This document shows, piece after piece, positions 17,607-25,061 of a stretch of 64,000 nt of DNA. The translations under genes were made by a program, and so were the position numbers. The notes under the pieces are model-generated. The model made no database searches and was not told the origin of the DNA. It saw nothing but the letters and a program-made list of their open reading frames with translations. How positions within the stretch are numbered: position 1 is the stretch's first letter; every line of letters begins with the position of its first letter. The DNA is taken from contig JBAROV010000050.1 of NCBI GenBank assembly GCA_049642465.1, positions 78,828-142,827 on the forward strand, written 5' to 3'. Source of the DNA: CAWDPQ01 sp049642465 (GTDB taxonomy: Bacteria; Acidobacteriota; Vicinamibacteria; Vicinamibacterales; 2-12-FULL-66-21).

Positions 17607-17670
17607 AGGGTGCCAGGGTGCCAGGGTGCCAGGGTGCCAGGGTGCCAAGGTGCCAAGGTGCCAAGGTGCT
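17607..17670. repeat. octamer tandem repeat, unit AGGGTGCC, 8 copies
   Basis: Five perfect AGGGTGCC units, then two AAGGTGCC and one AAGGTGCT, without spacers. Lies between the SagB-type gene and the coiled-coil gene. Confidence 0.95.
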
Positions 17671-17715
17671 ACGGCCCAGGCGAAGCTCGGGTCCGCCAGG
17701 TGTCAGACCACCTGA

Positions 17716-18858
17716 CTATTGTCGCGGGCGCAGGTGTGGGTTCTCGCGGACGGGGAGGGTGCCGCGGGGGCGGGGCGCCCACGAGGTGTTGCCGGGGGGA
17801 CGGCCGACCCCCGCGGCGTACAGGACGGTTTCGGTGATGCCGTCGATGCCGAGATCACGCTCGATAAGCGAATCAGCGAGCGCCATTACCGAAAAGGGCG
17901 CCAGCCCAAGCGCGGTAGAGGTGAGGCAAAACATCTGACACACATGTCCGGCCTCGATGAGCGCGGCGCGATACGCGCGCGAATACGGGTACCGCCAGAG
18001 TTGTCGCTCGAACACTGCGGTAAAGAGCGCCAGCGCGGAGGCGCGCGCGAAGTACCCGCTGTGCGGCAGGTAGGAACGAATCTGCGCCGCCGTCGCCCCG
18101 GGGCGGAGCCGCGTCAGCGCATGCGAACCAGCCGAATAATGGTAGAGACCCGAACGAAGCCCCTTCACGTCACGGACGACGACATAGCACTCGATGGGGT
18201 GCCGGGCTCCACCGGACGTCGATGTCTTGAGCGGCACCTCTAACCGTGGAGTCAACCGCATCCACTTCTGAACTCCGACGCTGAAGCCCAGGATGGTGGC
18301 GAGCTCCTGGCTCGTGACCGGCACGGATGAGAACCGTCGCCATGTGCGCCGCTGACGGGCAACGCGCGAAAACTCCGTGGGGCCATCTGGCGTCGGCAGA
18401 TCGATACGGGCCAGGCTCGGGTACGACTTCACGGGACGCGGTATGGTGGCTAACCGCGACGATACGTGCCGTTTCGACTCTTGGCGCGACCAAAAGCGCA
18501 CGTCCTTGGTTGCCATGTGAAAGAACCCTGCTTCAGGATTCCAGGGTTCCAACACCTTCATGGCGCGTTCCGCGGCAGCTTCAGGGCGATTCGATTGCTG
18601 TAGAAACGATCGCCGAACGAGTTGTCCGATCAGAACCCTGAGCTCACGCCTTGGGACGAACACGAGGGCGCGGTGAATTTGCTCGGTCGTCTTCCATTCG
18701 GCGCAGCAGTCGAGGATGTTACAGACTACGAGCGGGATCACCGCGACGGCGCCCGTCGCATAATTCCGCAGAATGAGGTGGTTGCCGCGCCAGTACCAAA
18801 TCAGGTGTTGAGAACGCCGGACCCGTACCTCGGACGCCCGGCGTTCGCCACGGCTCAA
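17716..18858 (-). CDS. SagB-type dehydrogenase (nitroreductase fold) with N-terminal winged-helix-like domain
   Basis: 380-aa FMN oxidoreductase of the SagB/ThcOx type. Members oxidise azolines to azoles in peptide natural products. Residues about 15-95 (LIWYWRGNHLILRNYATG...LLIGQLVRRSF-like) form the small N-terminal domain seen in stand-alone SagB-type proteins. The nitroreductase core begins near 165 (RRTWRRFSSVPVTSQELATI) and includes the hallmark SGGARHPIECYVVV near 220, GLYHYSAGSHAL, and VLYAAGVGRP near the end. Start is TTG, in a TTGA overlap with the peptide gene upstream (translational coupling). No YcaO cyclodehydratase is present in the window. The substrate is most likely the adjacent 100-aa peptide (inference). 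Confidence 0.88.
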   Translation of the reverse strand: MSRGERRASEVRVRRSQHLIWYWRGNHLILRNYATGAVAVIPLVVCNILDCCAEWKTTEQIHRALVFVPRRELRVLIGQLVRRSFLQQSNRPEAAAERAMKVLEPWNPEAGFFHMATKDVRFWSRQESKRHVSSRLATIPRPVKSYPSLARIDLPTPDGPTEFSRVARQRRTWRRFSSVPVTSQELATILGFSVGVQKWMRLTPRLEVPLKTSTSGGARHPIECYVVVRDVKGLRSGLYHYSAGSHALTRLRPGATAAQIRSYLPHSGYFARASALALFTAVFERQLWRYPYSRAYRAALIEAGHVCQMFCLTSTALGLAPFSVMALADSLIERDLGIDGITETVLYAAGVGRPPGNTSWAPRPRGTLPVRENPHLRPRQ

Positions 18859-19157
18859 GCCAGCGGATCCATCGTCGGACCGCAGGGGCTGCCCTCTGGG
18901 TCGGTGCAGATGAGGTCAATCTCGCTTTGCCAGCGCTTGAACATCGTGACAGCGCGTGCCACAGGCGGCTCGCTGATTCGCCTATTCAAGTTGCCGATGG
19001 CAGCTTCGAGTTCCAGTCGCAGGTCTCTTAGCGGAAGACTGGTGCGAGGGCCGGTCGGTTCCGCGAGGGACCTCGTCTTCCGGGTCGTCCTCTTTCTGGC
19101 ACGTGTCGGACGTGCGGACCTTTTGACGGTCTTTCTGGACTTCGGTCGTTTCGCCAC
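18855..19157 (-). CDS. 100-aa basic peptide with C-terminal Cys motif; candidate RiPP precursor
   Basis: GTG start with GAGGAG 7 nt upstream. Residues 1-32 are extremely Lys/Arg/Ser/Thr-rich (KRPKSRKTVKRSARPTRAR), histone-tail-like. A helical middle follows (LRDLRLELEAAIGNLNRRIS, MFKRWQSEIDLI). The tail is CTDPEGSPCGPTMDPLA, with two Cys, Thr and Ser in a Gly/Pro context. It is coupled by a 4-nt overlap to the SagB-type dehydrogenase and lies 29 nt after the kinase gene. This layout fits a modified peptide (leader plus Cys-bearing core), but the long basic N-terminus is atypical for a leader; a DNA-binding or kinase-substrate role is an alternative. Confidence 0.7.
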   Translation of the reverse strand: MAKRPKSRKTVKRSARPTRARKRTTRKTRSLAEPTGPRTSLPLRDLRLELEAAIGNLNRRISEPPVARAVTMFKRWQSEIDLICTDPEGSPCGPTMDPLA

Positions 19158-19186
19158 GGGCTACTCCTCGAAAGTGTGGATGGAGT

Positions 19187-21820
19187 CTAGGGGAGCCTCG
19201 ACGCACGGTCAAGTACTGGCAGACCGAGCACCTTCAGTAGATTTTGAAAACGCGGCTCTCGCCGCAGCGGATCGACGCGCGGATCGACGGCGAGCCACAA
19301 TAAGTCGGAATCACGCTCTTCGGCTGCGCGCTCGAGGAACTGAAGGGCCGGCTCGTGCTCGCCTAAAGCGGTGTGAATGTAGGCGAGTTGACCCGGTCCG
19401 ATCCGCTCGTGTCGCGAGGCGACATCTGTTGTCAACCGGCGGAGTGCCGCCCTTGCTTCATCTTTCCGGCCGGCGCGCGCCAACAGCACGATTAGGTGAG
19501 CCCGCCAGCCAGTTGCGGCCCGTCCCGCCAGGTCCACCGCGCGTTCATTTGCTGCCATCGCATCCGCGAGTGCCCCGCGCGCGGCCTGTATCCGCGACAT
19601 GACAAAATACACCCCCGGCGATCCTGGGTCGAGTTGCAGCGCTCGAGAAGCCTCTGCGAGCGCCCGATCGTGGGCGCCCGTGTAGTACAGCATCAACGCC
19701 TGCGTCGATGCGGCACTCGGAGAGAGCGGGTCGAGCGTCACCGCCCGCTCCGCTTCGGCGATCGCAGCGGCGCTGCGTCCGCGCGCGATGAGGAAGCGTG
19801 CATATTGCGAGTGTGCCCGATCGGAACTCGGATTCAGCTCGATCGCTGTTTGATATTCGGACTCGGCACCATCCCAATCCCAGTCGTAATAGAACTTCAA
19901 GTCGGCAAGCACCTCGTGCGCGGTGCTCGAATCGGCATCGAGCGTAACTGCGCGTGATGCCGCGGCAAGCGCAGAGGCGCGCGCCTCGGCCTGTGAGATC
20001 ACGCGCATGAACCCAAGGGTAATGTGCGCCCGTGCCAGACCCGCATATGCCGGCGCGTGTGCGGCATCGAGCTCGATGGCGCGCTGAAACGCAGCAACTG
20101 AGGCGCGCATGTTATCCGCGCCCAACTGGTTCAACTGATACAGCCCTTGAAAGTACGCCTGTTCAGCCGCCGCATTCGTGGTTCTGACCTGGGTCAGGCG
20201 CCGAGTCTCGGCAGGCGTCAGCACGGCGTGTACAGCCTCGGCAATTGCGCGCGCGACCTCCGCCTCGAGTGCGAGCGCGTCTCCGAGCCCACGCTCGAAC
20301 GTCCGTGACCAGACAACGGCGCCGCTCGCCTCGACGAGTCGCGCGTTCACTCGAACTCGTTCCACACCCCCCGGGCCTCGCGAAGTGTTAACAGTCCCTT
20401 CGATCGCTGCGTCGACTCCGAGTTTCGCAAACACGTTGTCGCTCGCCGCCTTCGAGTCCTTGAACTGCATGACCGATGTGCGAGATGCCACCCGGATGGC
20501 CTTGATCTGGCCGAGTGTTGCGATCAGTTGATCGGTCAGCGCTTCGGCCAGGTGCGGGGAGGCAGACGCCCCCGACACGTCCGCCAGCGGCAGCACGGCG
20601 ATGCTCGTGATTGGAGGAGAAGTTGCTGGTGGGGGCGCCACGCCGCCGCGCCCCGACCACACGATTGCGGCCACCGCGGCCAACAACGCCAGGCCCGCAA
20701 TAATCAAGCTGGCCAGCTCCGGCGTCCGGACAACCGTCCGCCACCACGGCTGGGAGGTTACCGTGGGGGACTGAAACCTGATCGCTCCCTCGCGGAGCGC
20801 GACCTCCATTTCGCCGGCCGTGCGATACCGCTTCGCCGGATCTGCGTCGAGCGCCCGCTCGACCACCTGGACGAATGAGGGGGGAAGATCCGGTCGCAGG
20901 TCGCGCAACCGTCGTCTTTGCCCATGCGCGTGCGCGCGGGCCAGCTGTTCGATCGAAGCGGCAACGACGGGGTAGTGACCGGTGACGAGATAGCAAAGCA
21001 GGACGCCGAGTCCGTACAGATCGCTCTGAACGGTGGCTGGCTGACCGCGGAATACTTCCGGCGCCACGTACAGAGGCGTGCCGGCCATGCGCGCCGAGCC
21101 GCTGTCGTCTTTCAACTCTTCGCCCGTGCCGAAGTCCATCAGGACGGTGCGACCGCCGCTCTCGCGCAGGACGTTCTGCGCCTTGACGTCGCGATGCAAC
21201 AGCCCTGATCCGTGCACCGCCGCCAGTGCGGCGCAGAGATCCTGGCCGATGACCGCCGCTTCGGCGGCGCCGAAGGTGCCCCGCGACGCGACAATCTGCT
21301 CGAGCGATTCGCCTCGCACGAGCTCCATCCACAACCCGACACGCCCGTCATGCTCTTCCGCGCCATACACCTGGACGACATTGGGGTGGCGGACACGGGC
21401 CAGGCGCCGGGCTTCCTGCAGCACCCGCGCGTGCCGATCGCGTCGTTCGGCCGCCGCCGCCCCGCCCGAGTCGTGCAGCAGCTTGAGCGCCACTTCGCGG
21501 TGCAGTTCCGTGTCCCACGCCCGGAACACTTCGGACGAGGCGCCGGTGCCAATCCGGTCGAGCATGACCAGCCGTCCCCAGCGCGGGCCGGTGGGCTCGC
21601 CAACCGTCACGTCCGAGGGCGACGGGAGTCCTCGGTCGAGCGGTTCGTCCTCGAGCGGGATGCTGCGGTAGAGCGACGCGATGTTTTCGACGAGCCGCAG
21701 GTGGCGGACGATGCGACGGTCCGAACCGCCCGCCCTGGACTCGACTCGCTCCCAGTCGACCGGTTGGCCGTCGGCGACCGAAGCGGCGAGATCCGCGAGC
21801 GCGCGATCGTCAGCCTTCAA
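19187..21820 (-). CDS. serine/threonine protein kinase with TM, TolB-like domain and TPR array
   Basis: 877-aa membrane kinase. An N-terminal helical region of about 80 residues precedes the catalytic domain: Gly loop IGTGASSEVF near 92, Lys in VALKLL, HRDVKAQN near 210, DFGTGE, and GTPLYVAPEVFRG. A membrane helix (LIIAGLALLAAVAAIVW, about 375) leads to an external TolB-like domain (SIAVLPLADVSG; ALTDQLIATLGQIKAIRVAS) and at least six TPR-like units. Start is chosen as TTG 21820, with GGAGGAG upstream and an 11-nt overlap with the sigma-factor stop; the longer frame to 21907 would run inside the sigma gene. The next gene lies 29 nt downstream. It is probably a signalling hub of this operon. 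Confidence 0.9.
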   Translation of the reverse strand: MKADDRALADLAASVADGQPVDWERVESRAGGSDRRIVRHLRLVENIASLYRSIPLEDEPLDRGLPSPSDVTVGEPTGPRWGRLVMLDRIGTGASSEVFRAWDTELHREVALKLLHDSGGAAAAERRDRHARVLQEARRLARVRHPNVVQVYGAEEHDGRVGLWMELVRGESLEQIVASRGTFGAAEAAVIGQDLCAALAAVHGSGLLHRDVKAQNVLRESGGRTVLMDFGTGEELKDDSGSARMAGTPLYVAPEVFRGQPATVQSDLYGLGVLLCYLVTGHYPVVAASIEQLARAHAHGQRRRLRDLRPDLPPSFVQVVERALDADPAKRYRTAGEMEVALREGAIRFQSPTVTSQPWWRTVVRTPELASLIIAGLALLAAVAAIVWSGRGGVAPPPATSPPITSIAVLPLADVSGASASPHLAEALTDQLIATLGQIKAIRVASRTSVMQFKDSKAASDNVFAKLGVDAAIEGTVNTSRGPGGVERVRVNARLVEASGAVVWSRTFERGLGDALALEAEVARAIAEAVHAVLTPAETRRLTQVRTTNAAAEQAYFQGLYQLNQLGADNMRASVAAFQRAIELDAAHAPAYAGLARAHITLGFMRVISQAEARASALAAASRAVTLDADSSTAHEVLADLKFYYDWDWDGAESEYQTAIELNPSSDRAHSQYARFLIARGRSAAAIAEAERAVTLDPLSPSAASTQALMLYYTGAHDRALAEASRALQLDPGSPGVYFVMSRIQAARGALADAMAANERAVDLAGRAATGWRAHLIVLLARAGRKDEARAALRRLTTDVASRHERIGPGQLAYIHTALGEHEPALQFLERAAEERDSDLLWLAVDPRVDPLRREPRFQNLLKVLGLPVLDRASRLP

Positions 21821-22403
21821 CGTCCATCTCCTCCGCGAGACGCACCAGCGCCCGCGTGACGGCCATGCGCGCGGCGTCCGGGCTCGACTTCCCGTGCGTC
21901 GCCGCAATCTGCTGATAACTCTGTTGCATTTCTACACGCGCGATGATGATGTCGCGTTCCTCCGGCTTGAGCCGCCCCATCGCAGCTTCGTAGCGTTCCA
22001 GGGCTTCCTTGCCGATGGCCTCTTCGAGAGGGGACGCCGCCGGGTCGGCAAACCGATCGCTCTCTTCGAGCGTGGCGGCAGGGGGATAGCGATTCAGCCG
22101 GCGCACCTCATCGCGTACGCGATTGATGAGCGCCTGACGCAGGTACGCCTGCAGCGCTCCCTCGTGCCGCGGTTCGAACACGTCGATGCGACGAAGCGTT
22201 TGCGCCAGCGTCTCCTGCACGAGATCCTCCGTATCGCGAAGGTCCCGTGTCCAGCGCGGCAACCGCCCGCGCGCCCAGCGGCGCAGCGGCGGTAAGTGCC
22301 GGCGAAACAGATCGTTCAGGGCCTCGGCGTCTCCCGCCCGGGCACGCCGGAGGAGATCGGCCGTGGAGGACACGCCAGGCGAGGGCGGCACCGGCTCATC
22401 CAT
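21810..22403 (-). CDS. ECF-type RNA polymerase sigma factor
   Basis: 197 aa from ATG 22403. Region 2 is present (GDAEALNDLFRRHLPPLRRW, then DTEDLVQETLAQTLRRI), as is region 4 (MGRLKPEERDIIIARVEMQ, QQIAATHGKSSPDAARMAV). No anti-sigma gene is adjacent; instead it overlaps the membrane Ser/Thr kinase gene, an arrangement frequent in Acidobacteriota and Planctomycetota, where the kinase is thought to control the sigma factor (established for some ECF groups, inferred here). A longer in-frame start at 22472 would add 23 residues without a clear ribosome site. Confidence 0.9.
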   Translation of the reverse strand: MDEPVPPSPGVSSTADLLRRARAGDAEALNDLFRRHLPPLRRWARGRLPRWTRDLRDTEDLVQETLAQTLRRIDVFEPRHEGALQAYLRQALINRVRDEVRRLNRYPPAATLEESDRFADPAASPLEEAIGKEALERYEAAMGRLKPEERDIIIARVEMQQSYQQIAATHGKSSPDAARMAVTRALVRLAEEMDVEG

Positions 22404-22503
22404 GGGCGCAGGCACAGTGAGCCGCCATGGACGCCGATCATAAACCCTTAACGCCTGCGATTTGGCCTCCATGAGGGTGTAACGGTGGGACGAGTGAAAG
22501 CGA

Positions 22504-22545
22504 ACAAACTACCCGCCTTCGCGGCTTCGGCGCGGTAGTCTCCGC
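22504..22545. repeat. degenerate extragenic palindrome copy
   Basis: cccgccttcgcggcttcggc and tccgccttcgcc are two half-copies of the CGCCTTCGC core seen at 8.7, 41.4 and 58.9 kb. They lie in the divergent spacer upstream of the sigma factor. Confidence 0.55.
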
Positions 22546-22555
22546 CTTCGCCATC

Positions 22556-22632
22556 AGCTCCAGCTTCCCAGCTTCCAGCTTTTCGACCCCCGAGCCCCGG
22601 ATGAGCCCCGGATCCCGAGCCCCGGATCCCGA
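22556..22632. repeat. compound heptamer tract: CCAGCTT units then GAGCCCCGGATCCC units
   Basis: CCAGCTT repeated about three times, then a 14-bp unit (two heptamers) repeated about two and a half times. It ends about 20 nt before the serine-hydrolase start. The GAGCCCC motif is the same heptamer class as the tract in the permease gene. Confidence 0.8.
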
Positions 22633-22654
22633 CTCTTCTCTGTTACGGTACCGA

Positions 22655-23692
22655 ATGCTCTTGCGCTTGATTGCACTCGGTCTATTGACACTCGCCCTCG
22701 TCAAAGCGCCAAGCGCGAGCGCCGAATCCCAAGTGTCCTCACTCGCCGACGTGGCGAAAGCAGCCACTGCGATTCCTCGTCTCCACAGCCTCATCGTCAG
22801 CCATCGAGGGACGATCGTGCTCGAGCACTACGCATCTGCTCGCGCACGCAGGCTGACCAATATCAAGTCGGCGTCAAAGAGCATCATTTCCGCTCTCGTG
22901 GGGATTGCCATCCAGCGTGGTCACATCAAGGGCGTGCAGCAGCCAATCTCGGACTACTTTCCCGAGCTCCGCACGGATCCCGATCCGCGAAAACAACGGA
23001 TCACCATCGAGGATCTGCTGACGATGAGATCGGGATGGGAGTCGACGAGTTTCGACAATTACGGGGAGTGGGTGCGGAGTCGGAATTGGGTGAGATACGT
23101 GCTGGGTCGGCCGTTGATCAGCGAGCCAGGCACCGAGATGGAATACAGCACGGGCAGCACGCACCTCCTGTCAGCCATACTGACGAAAGCGACTCGCAAG
23201 AGCACGTGGCAGTTCGCGCAGGAGGCTCTTGGCACGCCGCTCGGGATCACCATCCCACGATGGCCGAGAGACCCGCAGGGGATCTATTTCGGTGGCAACG
23301 AGATGCTGATGACCCCTCGGCACATGCTCGCCTTCGGTGAGTTGTACCTGAACAACGGCCGCGCCAGGCCCGTCCGCCGCAGCGCGGCCGAAGGCGGGGG
23401 ACGACAGGTGGTACCGCAGGATTGGGTCGAGACATCGTGCAAGGGACGCGGGCGATCCCGCTTCAATCCCGACCAGCTGTACGGCTATGGATGGTGGCTG
23501 CGCGATTTTGGCGGGGAGGAGTCATGCTTCGCCTGGGGCTACGGCGGTCAGTACATCTTCGTCTTCCGCCGCCTCAACCTTGTGATCGTGACAACTTCTT
23601 CCACCAACGTCAGCGAGGAGCGGCGCGATCATCGACGCGCCCTGTTCGACTTGATCCAGAGACACATCCTGCCGCAGTTCGCAGGCAGCTGA
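22655..23692 (+). CDS. secreted serine hydrolase, beta-lactamase (class C-like) family
   Basis: 345 aa with a signal peptide (IALGLLTLALVKAPSASA, cleaved before ESQV). The catalytic SxxK is in IKSASKSIISAL near residue 75; YSTGSTH near 168 takes the Tyr position (YxN variant YST), and the C-terminal WGYGGQYIFVF replaces HxG/KTG. TIEDLLTMRSGW is typical of this family of esterases and penicillin-binding-like hydrolases. Antibiotic hydrolysis cannot be assumed. Start ATG 22655; the upstream extension would translate the repeat tract. Confidence 0.88.
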   Translation: MLLRLIALGLLTLALVKAPSASAESQVSSLADVAKAATAIPRLHSLIVSHRGTIVLEHYASARARRLTNIKSASKSIISALVGIAIQRGHIKGVQQPISDYFPELRTDPDPRKQRITIEDLLTMRSGWESTSFDNYGEWVRSRNWVRYVLGRPLISEPGTEMEYSTGSTHLLSAILTKATRKSTWQFAQEALGTPLGITIPRWPRDPQGIYFGGNEMLMTPRHMLAFGELYLNNGRARPVRRSAAEGGGRQVVPQDWVETSCKGRGRSRFNPDQLYGYGWWLRDFGGEESCFAWGYGGQYIFVFRRLNLVIVTTSSTNVSEERRDHRRALFDLIQRHILPQFAGS

Positions 23693-23696
23693 CCAG

Positions 23697-23742
23697 TTGA
23701 TCCGTTGCGTGTTGATCCGTTGATCGATTGATCCGCTAGAAT
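23697..23742 (+). promoter_or_regulatory. GTTGATC repeat with possible promoter (TTGATC...TAGAAT)
   Basis: GTTGATC-like units recur at 23703, 23711, 23719 and 23727. They offer TTGATC boxes at 23712 and 23720; TAGAAT at 23737-23742 is a plausible -10 (19-nt spacing from 23712). Next comes AAGGAGG at 23761 before the ATG at 23774. Suggestive only. Confidence 0.4.
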
Positions 23743-23773
23743 AGCCGTTTCAGGTCCGAGAAGGAGGACAGCA

Positions 23774-24442
23774 ATGCGTTTCGCTCACGCGTCAGCCGTT
23801 GCGATCGCCGTCGCCCTGTTCATGCCCGTCGTCCAGGCCCAGGACGCCGACCGCAAAGTGGCAGGCGGAGGCATTACGGCCAAGGGATGGCAGGGGAAGG
23901 TCGATGCCGGCAACAAACAGGGATTGACCATTAACGATTCCAAGTTTTCGCCCGAGGCCAGCGGCTTCCACATTTCCACTGGTGCCGCCGGAATCTACTG
24001 GAATCCCGCCAACACCGCGAAGGGTGATTACACGGTCAAGGCGACGTTCAAAGAGCCGAAGATGACCATCAATCACCCGCACCCTTACGGCGTTTTCATT
24101 GCCGGGAAGAACCTCGACAGTGACAAGCCCAGCTACATCTACTGCGTCGCGTACCGCGACGGGACGTATATCGTCCGGCAGTTTACTGACGGTGCCGTGA
24201 GCACAATCGTCAGGAAGACGCCGCACGCGGCAATCGACAAGGCCACCGGCCCTGAAGACGATGTGACGCAGGAAGTGGGTTGGACGGTGAAGGGTGGGAA
24301 GGCCGACTGCACCGTCAACGGTCAGGTGGTGTATTCGCTCGACTCGGCCACGGTGAAGCTCGACTCCACCGACGGCCAGACCGGCATCCGCCTCAGCCAC
24401 AACTCCGACGTCAGCGTTCCAAACTTCACGTTGTCGAAGTAA
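23774..24442 (+). CDS. secreted beta-sandwich-like protein of unknown function
   Basis: 222 aa, strong ribosome site AAGGAGG and a signal peptide (VAIAVALFMPVVQAQD). The mature part is beta-rich (FHISTGAAGIYWNPANTA, TVKATFKEPKMTINH, YGVFIAGKNL, GIRLSHNSDVSVPNFTLSK), resembling concanavalin-like/DUF1080-type sandwich domains that bind carbohydrate; this is a fold guess. One Cys pair (YCVA, ADCTV) could form a disulfide. Probably periplasmic or extracellular. Confidence 0.75.
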   Translation: MRFAHASAVAIAVALFMPVVQAQDADRKVAGGGITAKGWQGKVDAGNKQGLTINDSKFSPEASGFHISTGAAGIYWNPANTAKGDYTVKATFKEPKMTINHPHPYGVFIAGKNLDSDKPSYIYCVAYRDGTYIVRQFTDGAVSTIVRKTPHAAIDKATGPEDDVTQEVGWTVKGGKADCTVNGQVVYSLDSATVKLDSTDGQTGIRLSHNSDVSVPNFTLSK

Positions 24443-24512
24443 CGCCGCCAATTCGATCAGCCGACGTCCGGCGCCCACATGTCGGTGGGCGCCGGCGGTT
24501 CGTCGCCCCGTC

Positions 24513-25040
24513 ATGAATTACATTCACATTCTGACGGTCCTCGCCGTCACGCATCCGGTCGGGAACACCGTCTCGGCTCAGCCGGCGCTCTGCATGGCGG
24601 ATTCGTCGAATACCGCGCCGGTGCCCGCCGCATCCGGCTCGCCGGTTGCGCACGCGACGATCGACCAGCTGACGTGGCTCTCTGGCGTCTGGACTGGCCC
24701 CAGCGGATCCGATGAGCGATGGACGCCGCCGGTGAGCGGTTCGATGCTTGGCCTCTCGCGCACGCTCAGAAATAACGTGCTCACCGAATTCGAGTTTCTC
24801 TGCATCGTCCAGCGGAACGGAGGGCTCGTGTATCAGGCGATGCCGAACGGCCGGTCGCCCGCGACGGACTTCACGATGACGCGCATCGGGCCGACGAGCG
24901 TCACGTTCGAGAATCCCGCGCACGATTTTCCCAAAGCCATCCGCTACAGCCTCCGGCCGGACGGGACACTCGAAGCGAGGGTCAGCGGCGGGCCCGGCGA
25001 GCGGTCCCTCACGTTCACATTTACGCGGCGGGGGCCGTGA
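24513..25040 (+). CDS. secreted DUF6265-like protein
   Basis: 175 aa. The N-terminus is a signal-like segment (ILTVLAVTHPVGNTVSAQ). The mature part follows the DUF6265 pattern: IDQLTWLSGVWTG, ERWTPPVSGSMLGLSRT, NNVLTEFEFLCI and VTFENPAHDFPKAIRY. These domains are lipocalin-like barrels of unknown function. It ends 21 nt before the convergent MATE gene stop. Confidence 0.8.
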   Translation: MNYIHILTVLAVTHPVGNTVSAQPALCMADSSNTAPVPAASGSPVAHATIDQLTWLSGVWTGPSGSDERWTPPVSGSMLGLSRTLRNNVLTEFEFLCIVQRNGGLVYQAMPNGRSPATDFTMTRIGPTSVTFENPAHDFPKAIRYSLRPDGTLEARVSGGPGERSLTFTFTRRGP

Positions 25041-25061
25041 AGCTGGGGTCTGGCGCGGTGC

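Noticed and set aside
17551..17664. Upstream extension of the coiled-coil protein
   Set aside because: The extra 38 residues are a translation of the octamer repeat; ATG 17550 has the ribosome site.
17607..17670. CRISPR-like array
   Set aside because: 8-bp units without spacers; not a CRISPR array and no cas gene nearby.
21821..21907. Longer N-terminus for the Ser/Thr kinase
   Set aside because: Arg-rich, runs inside the sigma-factor gene; TTG 21820 has GGAGGAG upstream.
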